The notes below the pieces were generated by a model. It was given only the letters and a program-made list of their open reading frames with translations. It ran no database searches and was not told the DNA's origin. A DNA stretch of 64,000 nucleotides from NCBI GenBank assembly GCA_024663395.1, contig JANFAH010000002.1, forward strand, positions 3,844,001-3,908,000, read 5' to 3'. The position numbers and the translations under genes are program-made. Origin of the DNA: Pisolithus tinctorius (taxonomy: Eukaryota > Basidiomycota > Agaricomycetes > Boletales > Pisolithaceae). Shown piece after piece: positions 20,685 through 32,573 of this stretch. Within the stretch, counting starts at the first letter, position 1; every line of letters starts with the position of its first letter.

Positions 20685-20721
20685 GTAGCAGCTCCCAGGA
20701 CTCCACACAATCTGGGAGCTG
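20675..20721 (+). promoter_or_regulatory. predicted -1 ribosomal frameshift signal of E3
   Basis: Heptamer A AAA AAA (20675-20681) lies in the gag frame immediately before TAG. A 7 nt spacer leads to a perfect 10 bp stem CAGCTCCCAG/CTGGGAGCTG (20689-20698 and 20712-20721) with a 13 nt loop. pol is open in the -1 frame through this site and has no AUG near its start. Confidence 0.88.
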
Positions 20722-23700
20722 TGTTGACTCTGGTTGTGCAAACTTGGAGGCTTGTCTCAACACGTCCACTCTTTCCAGTCTGAATTCTTTAACCCCCTAT
20801 GTCACATTAGAAAACCCAGATTTACCTCGGCTTCATACTTTAGTGGACTCTGGTTCCACTCACTGTTTCATAGATAATCACTTTGCTAATCAACACTCTT
20901 TTACCCTGTACTCGGTCTCCCCAATCCAACTCTGGCTCTTCGATGGAACGTCCACCTTTACTATAACCCAGGCAGTAGATGTCAGTATCCACTTCATGTC
21001 TGGTGATGTCACACTGGTAACCCTGTACCTTGCCCCATTGGATTCTGAGTGTAAAGTAGTTCTTGGGCATAACTGGCTCACCCAATACAATCTGTTGATT
21101 GACTGGGTACTGAGCAGTATTATTTTCTGGACTCATACACAAGGAATGCCAACCCTGTCGACACCCCCTGTAAGCCCAGTCCCCACTGGCCTTCCTGACC
21201 CTGGTCCTAGTGACCAACCCAGCCTTGCACCATCTGTACTGGTCTCTGACTCCCCGGCTTGCACCCCCCTGAAGGCCCCTCTGGTTTCCCTAATCAATGC
21301 AGCCACTTTTGTGCGTGCCTGCAAACTAGAAGGGTCTGTCCAGTTCCAACTCCAGCTCTGCCCCTCAGACTCAGCTCAAGCCCAATTGGCCTTGGCTTCA
21401 CCTCCTCCAGCCCTACCCAATGTCCCAGAAGAGTATCACAACTTCGCTGATGTATTCAGCAAGGCCAAGGCCTCGGCACTCCCACCACACCAGGAGTATG
21501 ACCTGAAGATAGAGCTTGAAGAAGGAACAACCCCACCTCTCGGCACAATCTACTCACTGTCTCCGGTTGAGCTCCAAGCTCTCCAGACTTTCATTGATGA
21601 AAACCTCACTACCGGATTCATTCAGCCTACCTCTTCCCCTTATGCTGCACCAGTCCTCTTTGTTAAGAAGAAGGATGGCTCCCTCTGGCTTTGTGTAGAC
21701 TTCTGTGGTCTAAACAAAATCACTAAGAAGGATCGCTACCCACTCCCGCTCATCTCTGACCTATTAGATTCACCAAGCCAAGCCAAGATCTACACTAAGA
21801 TTGATCTTCAGCATGCCTACCATCTCATCCGGATTGCTCTGGGCGATGAATGGAAGACTGCATTCCAGACTTGGTATGGATCTTATGAGTGGTTAGTGAT
21901 GCCTTTTGGCCTCACCAATGCCCTGGCCACTTTCCAATGCTTCATCAACACTATCTTCGCGGATATGTTAGACATCTGTGTGGTCATCTACCTGGATGAC
22001 ATTTTAATCTACTCTGGAGATAAGGAGTCTCACAAGCAGCATGTCCAAGAGGTACTCCGCTGGCTTCAGCTTCACAGCCTTTATGCAAAGCTGGAGAAAT
22101 GTGAGTTCCACTCGGACTTGGTCAAATACCTCAGATTCCATCTTTCCCCTGCCAGTCTCACAATGTCCAAGGAAAAGGTCCAGACCATCTGCGACTGGCC
22201 TGAGCCTCGCAAGGTCAAGGACATACAGTCCTTCCTCGGCTTCACAAATTTCTACCACCAGCTTATCTTTAATTACTTGGACATCGTTGTACCACTGACT
22301 TGGCTTACCCACAAGGGGGCTCCTTGGAACTTCTCTGAGGGGTGCCGCTGGTCATTCAACAACCTCAAGGCTGCCTTCACCACTGCGCCGGTCTTAACTC
22401 ATTTCATCCCCAGGGTTCCTATCACCATCGAGACTGATGCTTCAGACTATGCCATTGCCGGCATCCTTTCTATCACCTGCAGCGATGGCCAAATACATCT
22501 GGTCGCTTTCTACTCCCGGACTCTGATGGCCCCGGAATTGAATTATGATACCCACGATAAGGAACTGCTTGCAATCTTTGAAGCATTTTGGACCTGGCAC
22601 CATTACCTTGAGGGCTCAGCCTCACTGGTCGATGTTGTTACTGACCACAAGAACCTTGAGTACTTTTCTACCTCTAAAGTACTCACCTGCCACCAAGCTC
22701 ACTGGTCAGAATTCCTGTCTCAGTTCAACATGATCATCAGATTCAGGCCCGGTAAGCTCAGGGCTAAGCCCAATGCCCTAACTAGACGATGGGATGTCTA
22801 CCCCAAAGAGGGGGATAGTGGCTATGCCCAAGTGAACCTGCATTATCTGAGACTTGTCTTCACCCAGGAGCAGCTAGCGGTCTCCCTTTGCGTCACATAC
22901 CTCGAGTACCCAGTCTTACGAGCAGTTGCTTTAATGGATGTCGAAAGGTTACACAATGATATCCTGACCACACTGCTGGACGACCCAGTCTCACAAATCT
23001 GTCTGTCTGACATGTCTGATCCCTGGTGGTCAGTAGATGATACTGGCTTCCTTCGGCTTGATGGAAGGATCTATGTGCTGGACTCAAATGACCTCCACCT
23101 TAGGGTCTTGCACCTTAAGCATGACCACCCCCTGTCTGGCCACTTTGGCCAAAACTGAACCCTAGAGCTCATTTGGCATGAGTACACCTGGCCCAGCCTC
23201 AGGACCTTCATCAAGGACTATGTCCAGTCTTGCACAGCCTGCGCTCGGGCTAAGGTTCCCCACCATTGGCCTTATGGCCTCCTCAAGCAACTCCTGGTGC
23301 TGGAGAAGCTGTGGAACTCCATCTCTATGGATTTCATTGAGCAGCTTCTGGCCTCAACCAGCTTCACAGCCATCCTTGTTGTAGTTGACTGGCTTTCCAA
23401 GCAGGCTATATTCATCCCCACCCATGACACCATAACAGCCCCAGAACTCGCCAAACTATTCCTACTCCATGTCTTTTCAAAGCACAGAGTGCCAGCCCAT
23501 GTAACCTCAGACCAAGGCTCGGAGTTCATGTCTCACTTCTTCTGGTCACTCAGTAAGGCCTTGGATATGCACTTACATTTCACCTTGGGCTACCACCCCA
23601 AAGGTGATGGCCAGACTGAAAGGACCAACCAGACTCTAGAACAATATCTCCGAGTGTACTTCAACTACCAGCAGGACAACTGGGCCGACCTATTACCTCT

Positions 23701-24400
23701 GGCCAAGTTCACTTACAACAATGCCCCTAGCACTACTACCGGTGTTTCACCTTTCTTTGCTAATAAGGGCTATCATCCCAACATCTCGGTATACCCAGAG
23801 TGCAATCTCACCTCCACTCAGGCTCATGACTATGCAGTCAACTTGGGCTCACTGCATCAATACCTATGGGAGGAAATGACTCTCACTCAACAATGATACC
23901 AAGGCCCGGCCGATGCCAAACACATGCTGGCTCCAGACTTCAAGGTTGGTGACCAAGTATATGTCAAAGCCAAGTACTTCTGGTCAACTCAGCCTTCCAA
24001 GAAGCTCTTGGAAAAGAACCTTGGACTGTATCCAGTCATGGCTCAGGCTGGTACCCACTCATTCACACTGTACCTGCTGGACTCAATGTGTGCAGTGCAT
24101 CTGGTCTTCCATGTTTCCCAACTTGAGCTGGCTGTCCCTAATACCATCCCAAACTGGACTCAACCACCACCCCCACCAGTCAAAGTCGATGGTGAACTAG
24201 AGTTCGAGTTAGCAGAAATCCTCAACTCCAAGGTTGACCAGTGTCGCCAGTGTTGGTTACAGTATCTAGTCCGGTGGACTGGCTATGAAGGGACAGATGA
24301 AGAAACCACTTGGGTACTTGCTACTGAACTGGACAATGCCTCTGAACTCGTACAAGAGTTCCATTCCCACTATCCCAACAAACCTGGCCCATACCAATGA
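20682..24400 (+). pseudogene. pol: E3 pol: protease, RT, RNase H, integrase, chromodomain
   Basis: One -1 frame runs 20682-24400 with two TGA codons, at 23156 and 23894, both at positions where E1 has an arginine CGN codon. In order: protease (LVDSGSTHCFID, about 20840); RT with YLDDILIYS (about 21990); RNase H with IETDASDYAIAG (about 22430) and TDHKNLEYF; internal polypurine tract at 22805; integrase zinc domain (CTACARAK, about 23233) and core (SMDFIEQL, TSDQGSEF, GDGQTERTNQ); C-terminal HLVFHVSQLEL; and a chromodomain (EFELAEILNSKVD, LQYLVRWTGYEGTDEE). Where E1 and E4 have TGA before the chromodomain, E3 has TGG. Confidence 0.93.
22805..22817 (+). other. internal polypurine tract of E3
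   Basis: AAAGAGGGGGATA encodes part of the conserved VYPKEGD segment between RNase H and integrase. Twelve bases (AAGAGGGGGATA) match the 3' polypurine tract of the LTR-A element at 49214-49228. Confidence 0.5.
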
Positions 24401-24407
24401 GGACCGG

Positions 24408-26136
24408 TGTGAGTCAAAGTGTGGAAAGGTGGTGAAAACCAACCAAAACCAACACAAAAGACAAATGTAGAGTGAGTGGTGGTGTGCCTCTGCGGAACCT
24501 GGAGTGCAGAAACCTAAATGTGGGGGGGAACTTCAAGTAGAGGTGCTCCTGGCGCAAGTTGTCGATGAGTTATGCAAGAGCAGATGAACGAGTGATGACT
24601 GGATGAGGGATGCTGAATAGAGTGAAGGTATTCAGCCGAAAGTACTCTGGTGTGATGATCTTTTGGATGTGCTCCTGGCGCAAGTCGATGACGAGTTATG
24701 CAGGAGTGGATGGATGACTAAATGAGAGGTTGCTGACTAAGCACTGATGATACTGCTGATGATGAATAGAGGTAGATAGACCCTTGATGGAGCCTCAACT
24801 ACCAATGATATGAATGAAGACAGATAGACTCTTCCGAATGAGCCTCAACTGCCAATGATGAGATATGCTGAGCTGAGCTGACTTCTGGGTGACTTCTGAA
24901 TTGCTTCTTTGGTAGCTAAGTACATGGGGGTTTATATACTGAGGGGGGAGCACAGCTTGTGACAAACAAGGCACAAACACTTGGTAAGTAATGAGTAAGG
25001 ACTGAGTAATCATGATGAGTAAGCGAGAAATGAAAAGTAAGCAAGCAAGGAGGATTGGTAAGTATTGGCAATGAACAAGTCAAGGATAGTCAAAAATATC
25101 ACAGAATGAGTCAAATAGAGTCAGAAACTGAGTAAGCGCACTGATATCACATTAGGGGGTGGCGATGCAAGTCAGATCTCGGTGGAGACATCTCTAGATC
25201 CAAAGATGGCATGGCAGATGGACGGTGTTTCCAGATAGGGAAGTATTAATTCCAGAATTGAAGGGCATGAGTCAGGCGTCAAAGGGGGCTAGGGCATTGG
25301 GGGTCTGTGGGGCAATGGGAAGCATACACGATCATGTCTCCCACCCTTTCATCCTCTCAGCGAAGTTAACAAAAACTTCATGAATGGGGCTCTGATGGAG
25401 GAGGAGGAGAAGGGGGGATGTCTTCTGCTGGATCTTGCAGTAGGAAGGCAAGATGCATGTCATACTCATCATGAATGTGATCAGGGAGGCTGGAGGACAG
25501 TAGATTATACTGCAGCTGTCACAATGCAGGAAGAATGATGGACGAGATTGGAATAAAGACAGTGCAGGGAGCAGGGAGAAACGATCCATATGCTTCATCA
25601 ACCAGGGAGACTGAAATGACCACATAAGACCTTTCTAACTGAGTGACAGACCTGAGGCGACCAAAGAACGTCCTTCTGGAAGTCATACTGACAAGGAGAA
25701 CACGCTGACCAAGCTGCATGGGATGAGACAGGGCTGACAACGACGGGATGAACCAGGGGGCTTCAGGACAGAAGCTGGTGGGAACGCCTGGCAGATATAC
25801 GTAGCCATTGTCTCTGGCAAATGAGACAAGCGAGATGATCGATGAAGAGGTGGCCATGATTGATGGACCTAGCGAAATGAGTGTCTGATGGATGGAGTGC
25901 TGTAGAAACATGTAGGGTGCAAGGATCCTCTCCAAATTTGGAAGGAAGAATCGTGGGGCTGAGCACTTTAAGCAAGTGTGCGAACCGAGTTGATATCTTT
26001 GGAAATGGCAGAGATATGACGAAAACTGGAATGCCGTACATGGGTGCTAAAAACTTTTAATGCGCGCTTAACTCGCTTCCTCTTTTCTCTTTAGCACTGA
26101 TGACTCGATCTTGTGTGAAGGATGACTGTTAATGTC
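24408..26136 (-). repeat. rep1: 1.73 kb, truncated by Plavaka
   Basis: This minus-oriented copy begins at the GTGAGTCAAAG end directly after CCGG (24404-24407), eight bases after the E3 pol stop. It stops at GACTGTTAATGTC (26136), about 130 bp short of the other end, where Plavaka sequence starts. It contains TATA, the tandem U5-like repeats and a broken ORF. Confidence 0.8.
25376..26041 (-). pseudogene. rep1 copy of the conserved ORF
   Basis: The protein of rep0/rep2 is readable on the minus strand (MERILAPYMFLQHS, RRTFFGRLRSV, CTVFIPISSIILPAL). A stop at 25519 falls where intact copies read R (CGA to TGA), and the initiation region has changed. Confidence 0.45.
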
Positions 26137-29100
26137 GCAAAAAAGTTAAGTGCCATAACAATCCCGGCAGCTTGTCATGTGACTGAGATGCCTAATTCAA
26201 TGGTATACCAATGGCAACGTAATGATGTCTTAGACTGACTTATTATGTTAATGCCAAAACAATACTCCATTAGGTATTAGAATGTGCACCTTAAGCCCAA
26301 CAAATCATTGCAAGTGCATATCACATGATTGCTATCGATTAGATTCAACCATCAATTACATAATATTACTGGTTGTGACACTGAGACCTCATTCTCTTCA
26401 CCTGCGTCCTCTCCACCATGCCGCCCCATTGAAACTACCAGCGATCAAAAGAATCTTCTACTAAGCAACCTTGCAGGTACTGTGGGAACCTCTACCTGCT
26501 GCAAGGGATCAAAAGGCACGAAGGAAGCTGTGTGAAGGAGCTCCAGAACCGTGAAGAACGGATCAAACACAATAAGGCATACATACGGGATGTTCGTCGG
26601 GGTGAGGTGATCGTTTTTATGAAATCCTCTCAACTGCCTGTTAGCTTACAATGGTTGCCTACTAGCCAATATTGCTAAGGAAGCAGTCGCTGTGACATCC
26701 TCATCATCAGTGCACCCTCGCGTTGCTGGGTCTTTGGGTCCTGACTCCGCCATAGCTATGATACCAGCACCACTCGGACAGCTGTCAGTAACAGTAGGCC
26801 CTTCATGATTTATTCCTGGTATGTAAACCACTAGTATGGCTCTCGCCGACACGTACATGTTACTGGACAGGATCACTGACTAGTTTTGTTCCTGATGAAG
26901 ATGACGTGTTGATGGGCATGGCAGACCCTCGTGGTAGGGGTATGTCAGACTCAGGTAGGTTCAGAGCATATGTGTCATCAGCTGGCATTTGAACTAATCT
27001 TTCGTTGCCTATATGATTATAGACTCTGATGTGTCAATAACAGCCCATGTGATGGGTTGCTCGGTGAACTCTGCTGCACCAGATGCTGCAAATGACCATC
27101 CTCCCGACTTCAAGACCGAATTTCATCCACGTAGTAAGTGCCCGACCCTTTTCCAATTCGCTGAAGAGTTTGGCCAGCAAAACCTCGAATGCATGCCCCC
27201 AGACCATGAGCCCTGGCACCCTTTTGCCTCGGAGGGCGATTACATCTTTGCCTTGATCACTGTGGAAGCTGGGCTCAGCTCAAATCAAGTTGACTCCCTT
27301 CTCAAGTTGGTTCACTGTATAAGTCAAGGAACCACAAGTGTCACGTTACGCAACAATGCTGGGCTACGTACTGCTTTGGATAGAGCGGCAGCGCAGTTAA
27401 CACCGGTAAACTCTTTGTTACTGGTGTGCTTTTGATGTTTGGCTCACTTCCCAGTCATTTGTTAGTTCTCCAAGTTCGAAATTACCATGCCCTATAAGGG
27501 CAATGACGTGACATTCCCCGTCCATATCCGCCCTCTGTGGGACTGGGCCCTTGACCTCTTGCAAAATTCCTCCCTTGCACCACACTTCATCTGGGATGCC
27601 CAATGGCTCTTCAAACATGACGGTGAGAGATATGAGCGCTTCTACATGGAACCTTGGACAGGCGATCATTGGTGGGATATTCAAGTACATTGTAATTAAT
27701 GTTATCTCATACCACCATGCTTTGTAAATTTACTATCTGCCTTTTCGTGTTGTGCCAATAAAGTCATGGTTACCCAGTCATGTGGATAACACGGTCCCAT
27801 TTGCATTTATAATTTACACTGACAAGACGCGGCTATCGTCCCATGGTACTGTCAAGGGCTACCCTGTTGTAGTGCGTTGTGCGAACCTCCCAGTTCATGT
27901 TCACAATGGTGAGCAATATGGTGGTGGCTGCGTCGTTGGCTGGCTTCCGATTGTGAGTACCATGCCTTCGTTTTTGAGCAATAGTGAATAGATCTAACGG
28001 GTTTTACAGGTTCCTGAGCTTGCAAAAGAAGAGGGAAAGACTGGCTACACAAACTTCAAACATGTCATCTGGCATACAGCATTTTTTCAGCTCCTCGAGA
28101 AGGTTGCGGAGCTCTCAAAGGTCGGTTATCTTCATGAATGCTATGACAAGGTTCTCCACTGGCTCTTCCCACTTGTCCTTATCCTGTCTGCCAACTATGA
28201 AGAACTGTAGGTACTAACTTCTCTGCGACCCGATCATACTTACCAGGCCTCCCTAGCTGTGTGATGACCCTTATACGAGGCACGAAGTCCAAGTGCCCTT
28301 GCCCGTTTTGTCTGGTCCCCTTGGAGCAGCTTTGGGATCTGAAGAAGACATATGAAATGCATACTACTGAGCAACACAAAAGAGTGCTGGCATTATTCGA
28401 GGAGAAGAAGACAGTTGGTGAGAAGAAACTGAAGTCCCTTGGGTTACGTCCTGTCAAGGTAGGTCTTTGACACATGTACTATGTTTATGACTGACGGAAT
28501 GTACGATAGAACACTTTTTGGTCAGTAGAACATTCAGAGCCTGAACAGGCTGCCAGTTTTGAGCCGCTTCACTCCCTGCATGGTGGCATGGGAGGCAAGC
28601 ACATCCATGGGGAACTCAGGATTGTCGTCAGTGAGCTTGGCTGTGATTCCGAGACACGTTTAGAAGCACAGTAAGAATCTACTTAGTCTGTGGAATGGGC
28701 TAACTGTCGTGCAGAGTTTCTGCCTTTCCCCATTGGCAAGGCCTCGCACATTTCGATACAGTGATTCACATCACGTTTTCTGATGGAAATAAAATGTGAG
28801 ATCTCACCAGGGTAAGTCAATTAGGACATGTTTAAAGGTAGTTCGATGGCTAACAATCTCTCTGGTATAGCAATGTTTCTACACCTCCCTCAACATTTTG
28901 ACACCGATGATGTCTCGAGTTGGGTATCAGTTACTTCGTATGATCAGTAGCTACCTGCGACTCGATACCCTCATTGGACTTGATGTGCACACCGAGAAGA
29001 CTCTTGGTATGATCGAAGATGAACTTCTCATCTTCAGGGATGAACTAAAGGTATTCTGTTCGTCCAACCGTCTATTATCATGTAATGATTTTCTATAACA

Positions 29101-30206
29101 GTTGTACCGATCCTTCGTTCATTGTTTGGATGATATGGATCTGAAGGATAATTGGAACTTTCCGAAGGCACATCTCTGGAAGCACGTTACCTGTGACATT
29201 CGAAGCAAAGGCGTTGTTCGTAACTACAGTGCCCGGCCCAATGAGAAAATGCATGGCCCGCTCAAAGACGCATACCAGGATCGCTCAAATGGAAAGGATA
29301 CTGCGGGGCAGGTACGATTTAAGTTCCTCTCACTTAGGCATTGTCTCATGATTCGTCACTCAGATTCTCCGTGTTGACCACCACTGACTTGCAACCAAAC
29401 TCATTCAGGCATGCATCGATGCAGAAAACGAGTGTGTTAATGATGCTACCGATGACGACGAGGACCACAACACAGTACTCGAAGGGAATGCCAAGCTTGG
29501 CGCACCCCAGCAGACTCGCTCACTCTCTGATGTTGAGAACACTAACCAAAACGACCGGGCGTTTGATGGATTCCATCGGAAGCTAGAAACTTTCCTCAAC
29601 ACTTGCCTCCCGACTTATGGGTTCCCCCTCGACAAGTGGATACAACTACAAGGAACACATACAGTACGTCCTCTTCCCTTTATATACAGACTTATCCACA
29701 TTCCTCCGAAGATCCGGGAGTATCGATATTTGAAGGTCCAGTATGCTTCAATGGTGGACTGGGAGGTCGCTGTGAACTACCTCCGATGTAATCCAAGTTT
29801 CCATGGTCGGCCACGATACAATGGCACCCTCATTCAGCTTTCGGAGACTAAGACCGCTTTCGTTCGACTCATATTCATGTTCACTTGTAAGGTTGCAGTG
29901 TTCAAAGACACTTTTCAGTTTGCCCTTGTTCAGCCGCTCACTGCCGGGACTGGAGTGCGCAGGTTGGACCAAGATCTTCGACTTGTTCGAGTCAAAGCTG
30001 TATCTCGTGCAGCATCAATATTCATTCCTGTGAGGTCGATCATTCAAGGCGCATTGCTTTACCTGGATCCGAGCCACCACGGTGAGTTTTTGGTTGTTGA
30101 ACACACTGATGGAGACATGTTCCTTCGCATGAGGGAATGGATTCAGACCCGGCCCCAAGCGCAGTTGCCAACCGAACAGCCTTCAAGTTCTGACTCTGAT
30201 CAAATG
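26137..30206 (+). mobile_element. Plavaka-type DNA transposon, 3' end lost
   Basis: Sequence between rep1 and rep2 holds one multi-exon transposase gene. It interrupts rep1 on the left. On the right it ends inside the last coding exon at rep2, so its right terminus is missing and terminal inverted repeats cannot be compared. Confidence 0.8.
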
Positions 30207-30215
30207 CCGGTGTGA
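26463..30215 (+). pseudogene. Plavaka (KDZ-related) transposase, about 12 exons
   Basis: Exons in several frames add up to a fungal Plavaka transposase. An N-terminal C2HC finger (PCRYCGNLY...KRHEGSC, about 26465) is followed by FKTEFHPRSKCPTLFQFAEE, EPWHPFASEGDYIFA and VHIRPLWDWALDLLQN. Next come the catalytic-region motif FAFIIYTDKTRLSSHG (about 27785) and CVVGWLPI, then KCPCPFCLVP, PLHSLHGGMGGKH and NWNFPKAHLWKHV. The family-typical RNYSARPNEKMHGPLKDAY is at about 29220-29275. Introns are short, for example 27406-27465 and 28459-28509. A stop after ILRVDHH near 29380 and the stop borrowed from rep2 at 30213 suggest it is dead. The acting nuclease would be DDE-type. Confidence 0.85.
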
Positions 30216-30261
30216 GTCAAAGTGTGGAAAGGCAGTATAAACCAACCAAACCAACACAAAA

Positions 30262-30908
30262 TGTTACACTGCGCTCACATTTCTCCCTTTTGCAGACACT
30301 TACATAACCTGTTCACGCGCCATCCTGCCTCAGGGGACGTTCTCTTGCCTTTCCGCAGGACCGTGTCCTGCGTTCTGTACGTTTCCCCTTTTCTGTTTCC
30401 TTTTATGGTTGACCCCTGTCAACCCCGCATTGTACTATATCCGGACGTCACGTCTGGCTTCCCCTTCCCTCCGTGATCCACTGGTGGCCCTGATCCACGC
30501 GGTCACGTGACACGTTCACCCCGGGTGAACGCTCCACCTGTTTCACGTATACGCGGTTAGTTTCTGTTCACCCCCACGTTCACCCTTGCGCCCACATCGC
30601 AATGACTCTGTCTTGCCTTGTTCAGACTCAGGTGAACGACTATACGAGTATTCGAATGTTTGGCCCGCAGTACTGTACATATGTATATAAACCCGCATGT
30701 ATCGTACTGGTCCCTCATTCGAAATCTACTTTGCAACCACCCTTAGCTCTGCACGCTGTACCAACAAGGACTCGCCAGTACGACTTTGGTTGGCCAAGAC
30801 TAGTGTTCCACCGCTAGTGAAGTTAAATTACGCGCCACTCTCGTGCAGTCACGTGCTTGTGCTTCATCGCACTCGATTCGTGGCGCGATACGAGTCGTCG
30901 GCATAACA
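30262..30908 (+). repeat. 5' LTR of E5
   Basis: TGTTACACTGCGC...GGCATAACA. TATATAA (30684-30690) lies about 30 nt before ATTCGAAATCT (30717-30727), the predicted RNA 5' end. Confidence 0.95.
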
Positions 30909-30910
30909 GA

Positions 30911-30921
30911 AGATTTCGAAT
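30911..30921 (+). other. self-primer binding site of E5
   Basis: AGATTTCGAAT, 2 nt after the LTR, is the exact 11 nt complement of ATTCGAAATCT at 30717-30727. Confidence 0.8.
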
Positions 30922-31091
30922 CACCTGGACACATCAAAGCCCGGACTACCCTTCGGATATCTGTGGACTGGAATCCTTGCTAGGCAAAATAGCCTGCAAA
31001 ATGTCCACCTCCCGCCACTTCATCAGGAACCACTGGTTTAATATCAGTGAGCTAGCCCCTAACCTTCGGCACTAACTTTCTCTTTGTCAAT

Positions 31092-32573
31092 GTGTCTTCG
31101 CACCGCCAAGAAGAAGGAAGTAGGAGGCCTCCATCAGCAGCCTCCTCGTTCAAACCTCCCATACCTACCTGTAAAGGAAAAGAGGTTCTCCAAGCGAGAC
31201 CACTTATTCGTCACCCTTCGGTCGACACACCCAAACCCCGTATAGGTCTTGAAGACCTGCCAATAAGGCCCCAACTTGGGCAAGCGGCAGAATCGACCTC
31301 ACCAGTAAACTTTACCTCATACCGAAACCCGGAGCCCCTCGGCTCAGACATTATCAAAACTCAAGGGCCAGCTGAACCAGTGGACCCCTTACCATCCAAC
31401 TCTTCTACCGATATCTACATACCAGCTTCCGCTGACCCGATGGCAGAAGAACTCACACAACAAACTGCGGAGCTTTCGCTCTGAGACCCCTTTGCCGGTC
31501 AAAGTAAGGTAACCCCTGAAATGGCTGCGCACTTCTACAAGTCTCTGTTTAACCGAGAGGTGGAAAAGCCTAAAGGCCTTCCCCGAGGATCCGAGGAGAA
31601 AGGAAAGGATCGCGACTCTAGGGGGAGTGGACTGAAAGAAATCGGCTTGAACAAACCCTTCTTGTACAACAGAGCGCACCAGGACTTCTCTGCCTGGTTA
31701 AGCAGCATCAAACTCTACCTCACAACCAATGAACATATCTACTATGAAGATCAGTCCAAGATCGCCTTCGCCCTTTCTTATATGGGCAGTGGTTCGGCCC
31801 GCGCCTTCGTGGAAGCCTATGTCAATGAAAATACCACAGCTCTCGGTGATCTCAAGATCTTCGATGGATGGGACAAGTTTGTCGCAAAACTAAAAGAAAC
31901 TTTCCAAGTAGGAGACGCCAAAGCCACTGCGCTAATCTACCTGTCAGCTATCCGCCAAGGGGACCGCTCCCTCGACAAGTACATCGCCGACTTCCGCAAC
32001 TGCCTCAACAAGGCCCAGATCTCTACCAAGGACACCACCGCTGCGGTGTTCTTCAGCAAGGGCCTAAATGAAGAAGTCAACAAATGGATCCTTATGTCAG
32101 GCCCCAAACCCGACACAGTGGAAGACTGGATCCACCAAGCTACTTCGGCACACGCGGCTATGGCTACTCTAAAGGTCTTCTCCAGAAAAGCAACTTTCCA
32201 AGACCGCTCCTATCTATGGAAGCAAGAACAAACTTCTCACAGATCAAAGTCGCCTTCTTCATTCCCGAAGACTCCGTACCGAGACCCTTACACCATGGAT
32301 GTTGATCGGAAGTCCAAGGTCTGATCACAGAGCGAAGCTCCTACCTGTTATGGATGCGGTAAGACAGGGCATATGAAGTCTAAATGCCCCTCGTCCACAA
32401 CAAACAGTAAGTCTTCCTCAGCCCAGAAATTCCGCACTCGCATCCTGGCAATGCTCGAGGAGCTCAACAAGAATTCCGAAGAGGAGGAAGATTCAGAACC
32501 AACCGACAACTACTGTGGGGAGAATGACGAACCCACAGACGACGGTGGACCGAAAGGTCAACCGGATTTTTGA
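31092..32573 (+). pseudogene. gag: E5 gag with two in-frame TGA codons
   Basis: One frame runs from about 31092 (GTG TCT TCG; the original ATG seems changed) to TGA 32571. TGA codons interrupt it at 31482 and 32322. The N-terminus is P/S-rich. The capsid region lies at 31521-32240 (HQDFSAWLSSIKLYLTTNE, QVGDAKATALIYLSAIRQGD, DKYIADFRNCLNKAQIS). After the second TGA the frame goes on to a zinc knuckle CYGCGKTGHMKSKC (32348-32390) and an acidic tail. pol overlaps its end in the -1 frame. Confidence 0.87.
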
